Of a stretch of DNA of 64,000 bases, positions 45,471 to 53,575 are shown one piece after another. The notes below the pieces were generated by a model. It did no database searches. It was not told the DNA's origin and saw nothing but the letters and a program-made list of their open reading frames with translations. The DNA comes from Halorientalis sp. LT38 (lineage in GTDB: Archaea > Halobacteriota > Halobacteria > Halobacteriales > Haloarculaceae), in assembly GCF_037031225.1 (NCBI RefSeq), contig NZ_JAYEZN010000001.1, forward strand, positions 1,674,001 to 1,738,000, written 5' to 3'. The position numbers and the translations under genes were made by a program. Every line of letters begins with the position of its first letter. Position 1 is the first letter of the stretch.

Positions 45471-47063
45471 TTAGCGGAAGCGCATGTAGCCGCCGACCGC
45501 GACGACGACCACGACGCCGACGCCGACGAGCGTCAGCGGGAAGCCGCCCCCGCCGCTCTCGCGCTCCGAGACGTCGACGGCGAGGCGGTAGCGATCGGAC
45601 AGCAGCGTGTCGCCGTCCGCGTCGTCGTACTCGAAGTCGAGCGACAGCGGGTACTGCTTGGGCAGCGCGCCGCTGGCCCCGACGCTGAAGGTCATCGTCG
45701 CCGTCTCGCCCGGTTCGAGTTCGTCGACGTAGGCCTCTGAGTCGGAGACGCCGATCGGGCTGTCGGCGAACATCTTGGCCGAGATGGCCGACAGCGTCTC
45801 GTTGGCCGTGTTCGTCACCTGGACCTCGAGGTTCGTCGACCCGCCGTTGGTAACGGTGCCGTTCGCCACGGTGACGCGGAAGGCGTCCGAGCCGGGGGCC
45901 ACGTCCTGGCGGACGGGCAGGTCGTCGCTCGTGCGCGAGTCGCCGTCGGAATCCCGGTACTCGGCGGCGAGGACGAACTGCTTGGGGCCGCTCTCGGCGC
46001 TGTCGCTCACGTCGAGGGTGAACGCGAACTCGTCCGAGGCGCCGGGTTCGAGCGTGCCGACGGAGTACTCGCGGTCGGTCGCGTCGAGGTTCCCGTGCTC
46101 GCTGGTGAGGGCCACGACCACGTCGCGGGCGGTCTGCTCGCCGTCGTTGGTGATCGTGCCCCGCAACGTCCCCTCCTCGCCGACGCGCAGCGACGAGGTG
46201 ACGTCGCTGGTCGAAAACGCCGTCTCGGGCTCCGGAACGACGCCGAAGGAGAGGGAGTCTGACTCCGCGGGCACGCCGTCGTCGTCCTCGTAGCTCGCCG
46301 TCGCGCTGAAGGCGTAGCGCTGCTGTTCGGCGTCGGCGCCGGCGGTGACGGTGTACTCGACGGTCTGGCGCTCGCCGGGCGCCCAGTCGCCGACGTACCG
46401 CGTCGCGGACTGGGACTGGCCGAATCCGATGTCGCCGTTCGAGGACTTCGTGGTGACGCTCGTGTCGTGGGCGGTCGCCGTCCCCGTGTTCTCCATGGTC
46501 ACCGCGACGGTCCCGCTGTCGCCGACCTGCACGTCGGACTCGGTGGCGACGATCTCGAAGCGGGCGTCCTCCTCGACGCGGAGGGTCACGTCGAAGGTCT
46601 TGCTCGCGTCGCGTTCGTTGTACACCCGCCGGCCGGAGTCGGTCTGAGTGATCTGCGAGTAGTAGGTGTACTCGACGTCGGCCTCCATCGTGTAGGTGCC
46701 CGGATCGGCGTCGTCGGCGACGGTGATCTCGAAGGGCAGTTCGGTCGACTGCTCGCCGGGCAGTTGCCCGACGGTCCGCCCGTCGGTCTCCACCGTCACG
46801 GGCGCGTCGCCGGACTGCAGGTCGACCTCGAGGCCGCGGGCCTTGGTGACCTGGGACTCGAGTCCCGAGGACGAGCCCTGATCGATCTCGCCGCGGTTGT
46901 TGACCTGCAGCGAGAGCTGGGTGTTCTCGCCCGGCGTGACCCGGTTGTCCGCGAGCGATGCCGACAGCTCGGGATTGCCGGACACGACGAAGCCGCCGAG
47001 GACCGACGCCGGGACCAGACACAGTGCGACGAAGCCGAGAACCGCGAGTTGTGACCCTCTCAT
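45471..47063 (-). CDS. Exported NEW3/CARDB-like partner of RND exporter
   Basis: 530 residues from ATG 47063. A signal peptide (LAVLGFVALCLVPASVLGGFVVSG) is followed by at least four Ig-like repeats of about 110 residues: VTPGENTQLSLQVNNRGEID, VQVGDSGTVAVTMENTGTATAHDTSV, LRVGEEGTLRGTITNDGEQTARDVVV and VTNGGSTNLEVQVTNTANETLSA. These match the COG1361/CARDB type of archaeal envelope proteins. It ends with one membrane helix (FPLTLVGVGVVVVVAVGGYMRF), so it is anchored with the domains outside. The RND exporter starts one base after its stop, so the pair is probably a functional unit. A palindromic site lies four bases before the ATG. Confidence 0.85.
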   Translation of the reverse strand: MRGSQLAVLGFVALCLVPASVLGGFVVSGNPELSASLADNRVTPGENTQLSLQVNNRGEIDQGSSSGLESQVTKARGLEVDLQSGDAPVTVETDGRTVGQLPGEQSTELPFEITVADDADPGTYTMEADVEYTYYSQITQTDSGRRVYNERDASKTFDVTLRVEEDARFEIVATESDVQVGDSGTVAVTMENTGTATAHDTSVTTKSSNGDIGFGQSQSATRYVGDWAPGERQTVEYTVTAGADAEQQRYAFSATASYEDDDGVPAESDSLSFGVVPEPETAFSTSDVTSSLRVGEEGTLRGTITNDGEQTARDVVVALTSEHGNLDATDREYSVGTLEPGASDEFAFTLDVSDSAESGPKQFVLAAEYRDSDGDSRTSDDLPVRQDVAPGSDAFRVTVANGTVTNGGSTNLEVQVTNTANETLSAISAKMFADSPIGVSDSEAYVDELEPGETATMTFSVGASGALPKQYPLSLDFEYDDADGDTLLSDRYRLAVDVSERESGGGGFPLTLVGVGVVVVVAVGGYMRFR

Positions 47064-47067
47064 ATTT

Positions 47068-47083
47068 GATTGAACGTTCAGTC
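47068..47083. promoter_or_regulatory. TetR-type operator, site 1
   Basis: gattgaacgttcagtc, 15 of 16 positions of the form gattgaAyrTtcaNtc, lies four bases before ATG 47063 of the exported protein gene (minus). It would block a leaderless start. Confidence 0.65.
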
Positions 47084-47096
47084 AGCTACGTTGGTC

Positions 47097-47112
47097 GATT
47101 GAACGTTCATTC
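47097..47112. promoter_or_regulatory. TetR-type operator, site 2
   Basis: gattgaacgttcattc lies 29 bases (start to start) from site 1, in the TATA/BRE zone for the leftward promoter. It differs from site 1 by one base. Confidence 0.65.
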
Positions 47113-47184
47113 AGCACAAGTATCTTTCCATTCGTCATCGCTACGGTCGCTTGCGACTGGTGAGCCGAAAGCCTATTGGTCGGT

Positions 47185-47200
47185 GATTGAATATTCAATC
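47185..47200. promoter_or_regulatory. TetR-type operator, site 3
   Basis: gattgaatattcaatc is a perfect 16-base palindrome that lies four bases before ATG 47205 of the TetR gene, mirroring site 1 in distance. It suggests autoregulation. Confidence 0.7.
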
Positions 47201-47204
47201 AACA

Positions 47205-47813
47205 ATGCCGAAGGGGACGGACCTGTTCGAGTCGGATCCCGACGACACGCGTGCCGCCATCATGAAGGCCACCTACGACGCGCTCTCGAGACACGGGTAC
47301 GCGGACCTGACGATCCAGCGTATCGGCGACGAGTTCGACAAGAGCAAGTCCCTGCTGTATCACCACTACGACAGCAAAGACGCGCTGCTGGTCGACTTCC
47401 TGGCGTTCATGCTCGAGCGGATGGAGGGCGAGATCCCGCTCGAGGAGGCCGACGCCGCGGACGACCGACTGGCCCTCGGTTTCGACCACGTGTTCTCGGA
47501 CCTGATAGGCGAGGGCCGCGAGGACTTCAACCGCACCATGACCGAGCTCCGGGCCCATTCCGCCCACGACGAGGCGTTCCGCGAGCAGTTCGCCAGGAAC
47601 GACCGCTACTTCCGCTCCCGCGTCGAGGACATCATCCAGGAGGGGATCGAAGCGGGCGTCTTCCGCGAGGTCGACACCGAACAGGTCGCGGCGACCATCC
47701 TCACGATCATCCAGGGCGCGATGTTCCAGTCGTCGACGTCGACGGAGCCTGACCTCGACGCCGTCCGTGCGGAACTGGACGCGTACGTCGAGGCCCGCCT
47801 GCTCGCCGACTAG
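47205..47813 (+). CDS. TetR-family transcriptional regulator
   Basis: 202 residues from ATG 47205 (MPKGTDLFESDPDDTRAAIM). The N-terminal helix-turn-helix is typical: IMKATYDALSRHGYADLTIQRIGDEFDKSKSLLYHHYDSKDALLVDFL. The C-terminal ligand domain is helical, with FDHVFSDLIGEGREDFNRTMTELRAHSAHDEAFREQF. It is divergent from the exported protein/RND exporter operon. Three copies of a palindrome with core gaayrttc occur in the 141-base gap, two before the operon and one before this gene, so it most likely represses both directions and is released by an exporter substrate. Confidence 0.92.
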   Translation: MPKGTDLFESDPDDTRAAIMKATYDALSRHGYADLTIQRIGDEFDKSKSLLYHHYDSKDALLVDFLAFMLERMEGEIPLEEADAADDRLALGFDHVFSDLIGEGREDFNRTMTELRAHSAHDEAFREQFARNDRYFRSRVEDIIQEGIEAGVFREVDTEQVAATILTIIQGAMFQSSTSTEPDLDAVRAELDAYVEARLLAD

Positions 47814-48217
47814 TCCCGCCGGGACCGTTCCTTCCAGGCCCGCTCCTGGGCCCGCTCGGCCACGTGACGCTGGCCGCCCGCGACCGCCTCCCGGGCCTCG
47901 GCCTCGAATCCCTCGATCCCGTCCAGGAACCCCTCCTGGAACGACTCCAGCACGTCGTAGGACCACCGGTCCTCGTCGATCACGCCGCGGGGGAGGTACG
48001 TGTCCCGCAGCGCGTCGGCCAGATCGTCGTAGCCACACTCGCGGAGCAGCGGTTCGGCCTCGGCGAGGTGGTCCACCGCGTGCCCCGTGTTGTGGTGGAA
48101 CTGGACCAGGTGGCCGTGGGCGCGGTGGAGCCACTCCAGTCCGAGTTCGACCTGGTGCAACGCCGCCCGTTCGTCCTCGCCCAGTTCGGCGGCGCTCCCC
48201 GATCGGTCGGAATCCAT
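47810..48217 (-). CDS. Conserved haloarchaeal helical protein
   Basis: 135 residues from ATG 48217. Mostly helical: ERAALHQVELGLEWLHRAHGHLVQFHHNTGHAVDHLAEAEPLLRECGYDDLADALRDTYLPRGVIDEDRWSYDVLESFQEGFLDGIEGFEAEAREAVAGGQRHVAERAQERAWKER. The HLVQFHHNTGHAVDHLAEAE helix is rich in histidines and acidic residues that could bind a metal or a cofactor, an observation only. I recognise it as a haloarchaeal conserved protein without known function. Its stop overlaps the TetR stop by four bases (convergent). Soluble, no signal. Confidence 0.7.
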   Translation of the reverse strand: MDSDRSGSAAELGEDERAALHQVELGLEWLHRAHGHLVQFHHNTGHAVDHLAEAEPLLRECGYDDLADALRDTYLPRGVIDEDRWSYDVLESFQEGFLDGIEGFEAEAREAVAGGQRHVAERAQERAWKERSRRD

Positions 48218-48296
48218 GTTCCGTGATACCACGCCACTGTGCTTCAAGCTGGCGGGGTACCACAATCCATAGGTGCCGGAAGGTCGACGGTCGGGT

Positions 48297-49709
48297 ATGC
48301 GCCGCCGCCAGTTCCTCGCCGCGTCGGTCGGGACCGCGGCGATCCCGGCCCTCGCCCGCCGCTCCCGCGCGTCGCAAGCGTCGTCGTTCGAGCCCCGCGG
48401 CCGGGTCCCGGTTTCCGGAATCGCCGAGGCCGTCGTCGGCGACGACGGGACCACCGCGTACGCGGCCGTCACCGACGGCTTCGCGTCCGTCGACGTCTCC
48501 GATCCGGCCGACCCGACCGTGCTGGCCGAGCGCCGCAGCCTCCTCCCGAACGTGGAGAACGGCCCGCTCGTCGAGATCTGGGACGTCAAGGTCGACGGCG
48601 ACCTGCTCGCCGTGGTGGGCCCGGCCAACGGCCGGCGGAACGCCCTCGAGGCCGTCGTCTTCTACGACGTGGCCGACCCCGCCGACCCCCAGCGCCTGGG
48701 CGTCCACGAGACCGGCTACCCGATCCACAACTGCGACCTCGCGGACGGGGTCGCGTACCTGACCGAGAACCACGGGGAGCGGATCGGGCTCGCGACGGTC
48801 ACTGCCGGGGCAAACCCCGAGCGACTGGGCGGCTGGTCGCTCACCGACGTCGACGAGCGCTGGGGCGACGTCCAGTTCGCGCTGTCGAACCTCCACGACG
48901 TGTACGTCCAGGACGGCCTGGCCTACCTCGCCCACTGGGACGCCGGCACCTGGGTCGTCGACGTGGCCGATCCGGCCGATCCGTCCCTGGTCGCCCGGGT
49001 CACCGGTCCACCGCTTCCGGACCTCCTGGAGTTCGGTGACGCCGCCGCGCGGCGCCAGGGCCGCCGTCGACCGGGCAACGACCACTACGCCGCCGTCGAC
49101 GAGAGTGGCGACCTCCTGGGGATCGGGATCGAAGCCTGGGGCCAGCCGGGGCCCGGCGGGATCGAACTCTGGGACGTCAGCGACCTCGAGAGTCCGAAAC
49201 CCCTGGCCCGGATCGACCCGCCGCCGATCCCCCAGGGTGAGAACGCGAGCTACACGAACGGCGTCTGGACGACCGCCCACAACTTCGAGTTCGACGACGA
49301 CCGGCTGTACACCTCCTGGTACCAGGGCGGCGTGAAGGTCTTCGACGTGGCCGATCCCGAGAATCCGGAAGAGATCGCCGCCTGGCGCGACACCGACGAG
49401 GCCTGTTTCTGGACCGCGCGCACGGCGGCGGACTGTTTCGTCGCCTCCAGTGTGAGCCATCCCCCCAGTCTGGACGTCACCGACCGCCTCTACACGTTCC
49501 CGATCCCAGACGATTCGGCGGCCCAGCCGAGGACGGAGCCCGGCGACACGTCGACTGATGGGGGCGATACCGCGAGCGATGAGACGGACGCGACTCCCGG
49601 ACGAACGGCCGGGACGACGACCGGCGAGACGGGGACCGGCTTCGGCGTGTTCGCGGGGCTCGCGGGGCTGGGACTGGGTGCGTGGCGAGCCGCGAACCGG
49701 GATCGCTGA
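48297..49709 (+). CDS. Tat-exported LVIVD-repeat beta-propeller protein
   Basis: 470 residues from ATG 48297 (in-frame 48273 adds eight). The twin-arginine signal is MRRRQFLAASVGTAAIPALARR. Repeats of the LVIVD class follow: YAAVTDGFASVDVSDPADPTVLAE, VVFYDVADPADPQRLGVHE, TWVVDVADPADPSLVAR, IELWDVSDLESPKPLAR and GVKVFDVADPENPEEIA, a propeller of six or more blades. A Thr/Asp/Gly-rich stalk leads to a C-terminal helix GFGVFAGLAGLGLGAW with basic end, resembling archaeosortase-sorted (PGF-CTERM-like) tails. The protein is therefore probably displayed at the cell surface. Function unknown. Confidence 0.85.
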   Translation: MRRRQFLAASVGTAAIPALARRSRASQASSFEPRGRVPVSGIAEAVVGDDGTTAYAAVTDGFASVDVSDPADPTVLAERRSLLPNVENGPLVEIWDVKVDGDLLAVVGPANGRRNALEAVVFYDVADPADPQRLGVHETGYPIHNCDLADGVAYLTENHGERIGLATVTAGANPERLGGWSLTDVDERWGDVQFALSNLHDVYVQDGLAYLAHWDAGTWVVDVADPADPSLVARVTGPPLPDLLEFGDAAARRQGRRRPGNDHYAAVDESGDLLGIGIEAWGQPGPGGIELWDVSDLESPKPLARIDPPPIPQGENASYTNGVWTTAHNFEFDDDRLYTSWYQGGVKVFDVADPENPEEIAAWRDTDEACFWTARTAADCFVASSVSHPPSLDVTDRLYTFPIPDDSAAQPRTEPGDTSTDGGDTASDETDATPGRTAGTTTGETGTGFGVFAGLAGLGLGAWRAANRDR

Positions 49710-49712
49710 GAT

Positions 49713-51131
49713 CTAGAGCGCGTTCTCGACCGCGCCGGCGACGCTGCGGGCTTTCTCGGCCAGTTCCGCGGGGACGTCCCCCTCCGCCTCGGCGGCGTCG
49801 AGTTCGTCGTCGTCGACCCGTTCGACGCGGCCGTCGCCGTGTTTGACGACGTCGACGTGGAGGTCGACGTACCGCACGGTGTCGGGGAACACCTCGACGG
49901 GCGTGCAGACGTTGACGTAGGTCCCCTTCCGCCGGTCCTCGACGTCGCGGTAGACCGTCGCGTACCACCAGCGGCCCTCCTTGAACTTCGTGACCGCCAC
50001 GTCGCCGGCCTCGATCGGCTCGCCGAGGGCGTCGAGGGTGCCGCCGGGCGAGAGCTCCCGGGAGACCGTGACCGTCCCGTCGGGGTCGTACTCGGCCACC
50101 TCGCCCCGTCCTAAACTGATGTACCGGCCGTCGGGCTTGCCGTGGCCGATCTCGACGCGGTCGCCCTTCCGGGGGCCGAACTGGCGGGTGACGACCTCGA
50201 ATGGGAAGTCGGCATCGCTGCGTTCGCCGGCCCCCTCGGTGGCGCTCCCGGGGCCACAGACGGCCTCAGCGAAGTCGACCGCGGCGCTCGCGCGGTCGTC
50301 GCCGGCCTTGATCCGGTGGTGGCCGGCCATCGTCGGGACGACCTCGCGACGACGCTCGTCCAGGGCGAACCGTGACTCGCGGCCGAACCAGACCCACCGG
50401 GTCGGCGTCCCGGCCCAGCGTTTCTCCGGCGCGCCCTCACCGGGATCGGGAGCGTCGGCGAGCGCGTCGTCCAGCGCCGCGGCCCGGTCGTTGCGGGCGG
50501 CCAGCGCATCGTCCAGCGCGTCGAAGGGGGCGTCGTCGGCGGCGTAGCCCCAGCGGACCCCCCAGCCGTCGCGGGGGTCGCTGGCGATGAGGTCCACCAC
50601 GTCCGCCGCACCGCCGCCGCGGGTCGAGGCCCCGCCGCGGACGAGTTCGGCCAGGGCGCCGGGAACGCGCAGTTCGGTGTCCAGCACCGCCCGGTCGGAG
50701 AGCCACGGCGCGGCGGGTTCCCGGACCTGCACCCGCAACCGGTCACCCTCTTCGACGCGGTCGTCGACGTTGTCGTACGGGAGATACCCCTCGGCGGGGC
50801 CCAGGTCCACCACCGCGCCGCCGCCGAGCGTCTCGGTCACGCGACCGTCGAACACCGCGTCGCGCGGCGCGGGATCGGTCCAGACCAGCGCGTCCCGGCC
50901 CGCGTCGGCCAGGATCGGTTCGACTGCGTCGACGAGATCGGGGGTCCCGACGAGGCCGACGCCCTGCCGGTCCTCGGTGGTCTCGACGCGCCCGTCCGCG
51001 TGTCGGCTGGGGAAGTCGGCGTCGAAGCGGTCGGCGATGGCGCCGGAGGCCTGGACGACCGACAGGTCCTCGCGGGCGGCGAAGGCGGCGGTCAGGGCGG
51101 TGCTGTAGATCCCGCGGACGCGGACGTTCAT
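49713..51131 (-). CDS. fau-1: FAU-1-like RNA-binding protein / RNase E/G-like
   Basis: 472 residues from ATG 51131. MNVRVRGIYSTALTAAFAAREDLSVVQASGAIADRF starts the RNase E/G-like N-terminal domain. The middle (PAEGYLPYDNVDDRVEEGDRLRVQV) has S1-like strands. The C-terminal third, from PTMAGHHRIKAGD, ends in a DUF402 domain with YVNVCTPVEVFPDTVRYVDLHVDVVKHGDGRVERVDDDEL. This order is that of archaeal FAU-1, an AU-rich RNA-binding protein related to RNase E/G that trims 5S rRNA precursors. Its start overlaps the stop of the upstream gene by four bases (ATGA). The frame upstream of 51131 is rejected since it lies in the neighbour. Confidence 0.88.
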   Translation of the reverse strand: MNVRVRGIYSTALTAAFAAREDLSVVQASGAIADRFDADFPSRHADGRVETTEDRQGVGLVGTPDLVDAVEPILADAGRDALVWTDPAPRDAVFDGRVTETLGGGAVVDLGPAEGYLPYDNVDDRVEEGDRLRVQVREPAAPWLSDRAVLDTELRVPGALAELVRGGASTRGGGAADVVDLIASDPRDGWGVRWGYAADDAPFDALDDALAARNDRAAALDDALADAPDPGEGAPEKRWAGTPTRWVWFGRESRFALDERRREVVPTMAGHHRIKAGDDRASAAVDFAEAVCGPGSATEGAGERSDADFPFEVVTRQFGPRKGDRVEIGHGKPDGRYISLGRGEVAEYDPDGTVTVSRELSPGGTLDALGEPIEAGDVAVTKFKEGRWWYATVYRDVEDRRKGTYVNVCTPVEVFPDTVRYVDLHVDVVKHGDGRVERVDDDELDAAEAEGDVPAELAEKARSVAGAVENAL

Positions 51132-51502
51132 AGCGCGTCGGTGTCGGTGGCGAACCGCACGCGGTCGTGGACGGTCGGCCCGAGGGTCAGTTCCACGGTC
51201 GTCTCGGAGAGGACGCGGCCGTCCTCGACGTAGACGCCCCACTCGGAAAAGCGGAGGTAGCCCCGCAGGTCGTCGGCGTGGGTGTACAGATCCAGGTACT
51301 CGACGTCGTGCTCGGCGACGTCGCCGGTGCTGTGGGCCAGGTCCATGTCGGAGTAGACGACGTCCAGTCCGTCGAAGAAGTCCTCGAGGGCGTCGGCGGC
51401 GTCGGCGGTGGCGTCGACGACGGCCGACGAGACGGCGTCGATCTCGTCGGTCGAGAGGCCGGCCTCGCGGAGCGCGCGCTGTGTGCGCTGATCGAAGTGC
51501 AT
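51128..51502 (-). CDS. Haloarchaeal protein of FAU-1 operon (DUF7532-like)
   Basis: 124 residues from ATG 51502. The sequence MHFDQRTQRALREAGLSTDEIDAVSSAVVDATADAADALEDFFDGLDVVYSDMDLAHSTGDVAEHDVEYLDLYTHADDLRGYLRFSEWGVYVEDGRVLSETTVELTLGPTVHDRVRFA is a single alpha-beta domain. I recall it as a conserved haloarchaeal family (DUF7532 from memory). The ATGA overlap with fau-1 suggests stoichiometric expression, and perhaps a common complex in RNA processing. Twenty-five bases upstream ends the Sec61-beta gene, which may be part of the same transcript. Confidence 0.7.
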   Translation of the reverse strand: MHFDQRTQRALREAGLSTDEIDAVSSAVVDATADAADALEDFFDGLDVVYSDMDLAHSTGDVAEHDVEYLDLYTHADDLRGYLRFSEWGVYVEDGRVLSETTVELTLGPTVHDRVRFATDTDAL

Positions 51503-51527
51503 GGCCGGCCGTTGGCGGGCCGGGGTC

Positions 51528-51686
51528 CTAAAGAATCAGGTTCAGGATCTGCACGAACACGCCGAAGAAGGCGCCGAAGGCGACGACCGTCTTCGGGTCG
51601 ATCCGGATCGCGTTGCTGTCCTCGGCGTCGAAGTAGCGGACCAGGCCCGCACTCGACATCAGCCCCCCACCGTCGTTACTGCTCAT
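51528..51686 (-). CDS. secG: Preprotein translocase subunit Sec61-beta (SecG)
   Basis: A small gene of 52 residues, ATG 51686 to TAG 51528-51530. The N-terminus [24 protein letters not shown] is cytosolic and contains the archaeal signature [10 protein letters not shown]. The single membrane helix [19 protein letters not shown] ends the protein. It is the beta/gamma subunit of the SecYE translocon, not essential in many species. Position next to the DUF7532-like and fau-1 genes is likely operonic. The identification is secure because both signature and helix are present at the usual length. Confidence 0.93.
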   Translation of the reverse strand: MSSNDGGGLMSSAGLVRYFDAEDSNAIRIDPKTVVAFGAFFGVFVQILNLIL

Positions 51687-51839
51687 ACTCCCTCGTGACC
51701 GTCCCCCGAGTGTAAGCGTTTCGCCTCGGCACTCCCCTGAAAGGGAGCCGCAACTATCCGGTCACTTAAACACGTCCAGATGCGGACGAGAACGCTCACA
51801 GTTGGTGACGTGTTATACAGTGCCACGGAGGGGGAAGCG

Positions 51840-52778
51840 ATGACAGACGAGACCACCCACGACGAGGAGCGAATAGCGGGACTGAACCGACGAACCGTAC
51901 TGAAAGCGACCTCGGCCGCGGCGGTCGGGGCGACGGGGATCGCAGCGGCGACGGGGACGGCGACGGCGGAGGAGGCCGAGGAGGAGTTCCTGGGGAACTG
52001 CCTCGGCGATCTCCCGCAGGCGCCCGACGACGCACCGATCGTCGATCTGACGGGCGACGACCCGGCGACCAGCGGCGAGATCCCGTCGGGCGAGGACGAG
52101 GTGCTGTTCTACGTCCACGGCTGGCTGGAGGACGCCTCCGGCGGCGGCGAGAACCAGGGCCAGGCGCTGGCGAACGCCCTGGAGGCCAACGGCTACGACG
52201 CGCCGGTCGTCTCGGTGCTCTGGGAGTCGAACACCCTGAACTGGTGGGGTGGAAAGGACGCCGCCGAGGCCGCCGGCCGGGACCTGGCGGACTTCCTCGA
52301 CGACTACGCGAGCGACAACCCGGACACGACTATCAGGGTCGTCGGCCACTCGCTGGGCGGGCGGGCGTCCTACGCGATGCTCGAAGGCCTCGACGGATCG
52401 ATCGCGTCGGTCTCGGCGATCGGGGCCGCGAACGACCCCGACACCGTCTGCGAGGACGGCGAGTGGGGCGACGGCATCGCCGACTCGGCCGACGCCGTCT
52501 ACAACTTCCACTCGGAAAACGACGACATCGTGTGTTCGGCATACAAACTGCTCGAGATGACCGAAGCCGTCGGCTGTAGCGGATCGGACTGTGGCGGCTG
52601 GTTCTCGGACGGCTCGCCGCCCGAGACCTACGCCGACGTGGACGTCAGCGACGCGGTCGTCAACCACTGCGATTACTTCCGGCCGGACCGCGGCTGCGTC
52701 CCGCAGATCGTCGACCGGTTCGACGACGACGCGGACGCGGCGGACGAGGAGGAAGACGAAGACGACGGCTGGTGGTAA
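51840..52778 (+). CDS. Tat-exported alpha/beta hydrolase (lipase-like)
   Basis: 312 residues from ATG 51840; the frame opens at 51780 but the twin-arginine signal fits the later start. The signal is LNRRTVLKATSAAAVGATGIAAATG, ending near an AEEAEEE cut zone. The mature protein has EVLFYVHGWLEDASGGGENQGQALANALE (oxyanion side) and the nucleophile elbow GHSLGGR. An aspartate in NDPDTVC and a histidine in VVNHCDYF near the C-terminus are candidates for the rest of the triad. Several cysteines (C..GSDCGG, C..DRGC) could form disulfides outside the cell. The acidic tail ends in GWW. Likely a secreted esterase or lipase. Confidence 0.88.
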   Translation: MTDETTHDEERIAGLNRRTVLKATSAAAVGATGIAAATGTATAEEAEEEFLGNCLGDLPQAPDDAPIVDLTGDDPATSGEIPSGEDEVLFYVHGWLEDASGGGENQGQALANALEANGYDAPVVSVLWESNTLNWWGGKDAAEAAGRDLADFLDDYASDNPDTTIRVVGHSLGGRASYAMLEGLDGSIASVSAIGAANDPDTVCEDGEWGDGIADSADAVYNFHSENDDIVCSAYKLLEMTEAVGCSGSDCGGWFSDGSPPETYADVDVSDAVVNHCDYFRPDRGCVPQIVDRFDDDADAADEEEDEDDGWW

Positions 52779-52805
52779 CCCGGGCCGACGGCTATCGGTG
52801 AGCGA

Positions 52806-53501
52806 TTACTGGAGGATCGAGGCGCGGAACTGCTGCATCTCGCGGTCCGAAACCGTGGCGTCGACGAGTTCGCTCTCGATGCGCCGGAGGTGTTTGCCGA
52901 CCGCGCTGGCCGAGCAGTCGAGTTCGGCGGCGATGTCCTCGTAGGTCGCCTCGCGCGGCGACTCGTAGTAGCCTTTCTCGACGGCGACGAGCAACACCTC
53001 GCGCTGGCGCTCGGTGAGGCCGGCGAACTCCCGGTCGGTCGCCGGTTCGTAGTCGCCGATGCGTTCGATGGTGACGTCGATCTCCTCGCGCGTCGCGGCG
53101 ATCTGGGCCTGGAGCTGGTCCTTCGCGCCGATGACGGACACCCGGAGGCTCGACGTCGCGGGGTCGACGAACTCCAGCGGGAAGTCGAGATGGGTCGCGA
53201 AGCTGTCGTGCAGTTCCATCAGGTTCCGGATGAGATCGCTCGGGTGGTAGTGGACCTGGAGCATGCGGTTGTCCTCCGCGTCCGCGACCCCGTAGTCGAT
53301 CACTTTCGAGCCGGCGTCGGCGAGGCTCTCGTCGATCGCCTCCCGGGTCGCGTCGACCTCGTAGAGCATGACCGCCGAGCCGTCCCCCAGCAGGCTCAGG
53401 TCCTGGATCGACCGGAGCTCGACGCCGTGCTCCCGGAACACGACCTCCCCCGGATCGAAGTACCCCCGCTCCGGCGTCAGCGCGTAGGTAACGTACCTCA
53501 C
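52806..53501 (-). CDS. HTH-10 family regulator (Bat-like), first of pair
   Basis: 231 residues from ATG 53501. The C-terminal domain LTERQREVLLVAVEKGYYESPREATYEDIAAELDCSASAVGKHLRRIESELV is the HTH-10 (bacterioopsin-activator-like) helix-turn-helix. The N-terminal 150 residues are an alpha-beta sensor of the same family, with VMLYEVDATREAIDESLADA and LQVHYHPSDLIRNLMELHDS. No PAS or GAF domain is attached. It is a paralogue of the gene at 53576, with 74 bases between. Haloarchaeal regulators of this class control respiration, rhodopsins or metabolic switches; the target of these two is unknown. The 27-base gap to the lipase gene stop is convergent. Confidence 0.9.
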   Translation of the reverse strand: MRYVTYALTPERGYFDPGEVVFREHGVELRSIQDLSLLGDGSAVMLYEVDATREAIDESLADAGSKVIDYGVADAEDNRMLQVHYHPSDLIRNLMELHDSFATHLDFPLEFVDPATSSLRVSVIGAKDQLQAQIAATREEIDVTIERIGDYEPATDREFAGLTERQREVLLVAVEKGYYESPREATYEDIAAELDCSASAVGKHLRRIESELVDATVSDREMQQFRASILQ

Positions 53502-53575
53502 ACGTCCCGTAGCGTGGACGACTTCAATAGTAATTGGCTCCGTTTCGAGACCGAATACGTCCGTCGGCCGAGCCG

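Noticed and set aside
42659-45688. 1009-residue open frame on the plus strand
   Set aside because: It is antisense to the RND exporter, whose membrane motifs are unmistakable. The antisense product is Arg/Asp/Gly-rich without domain pattern, as expected from high-GC codon use.
47199-49460. 753-residue minus-strand frame
   Set aside because: It spans the TetR gene and LVIVD gene antisense; those have clear domains. Only the 47810-48217 part, in this same frame, is real, as a separate gene.
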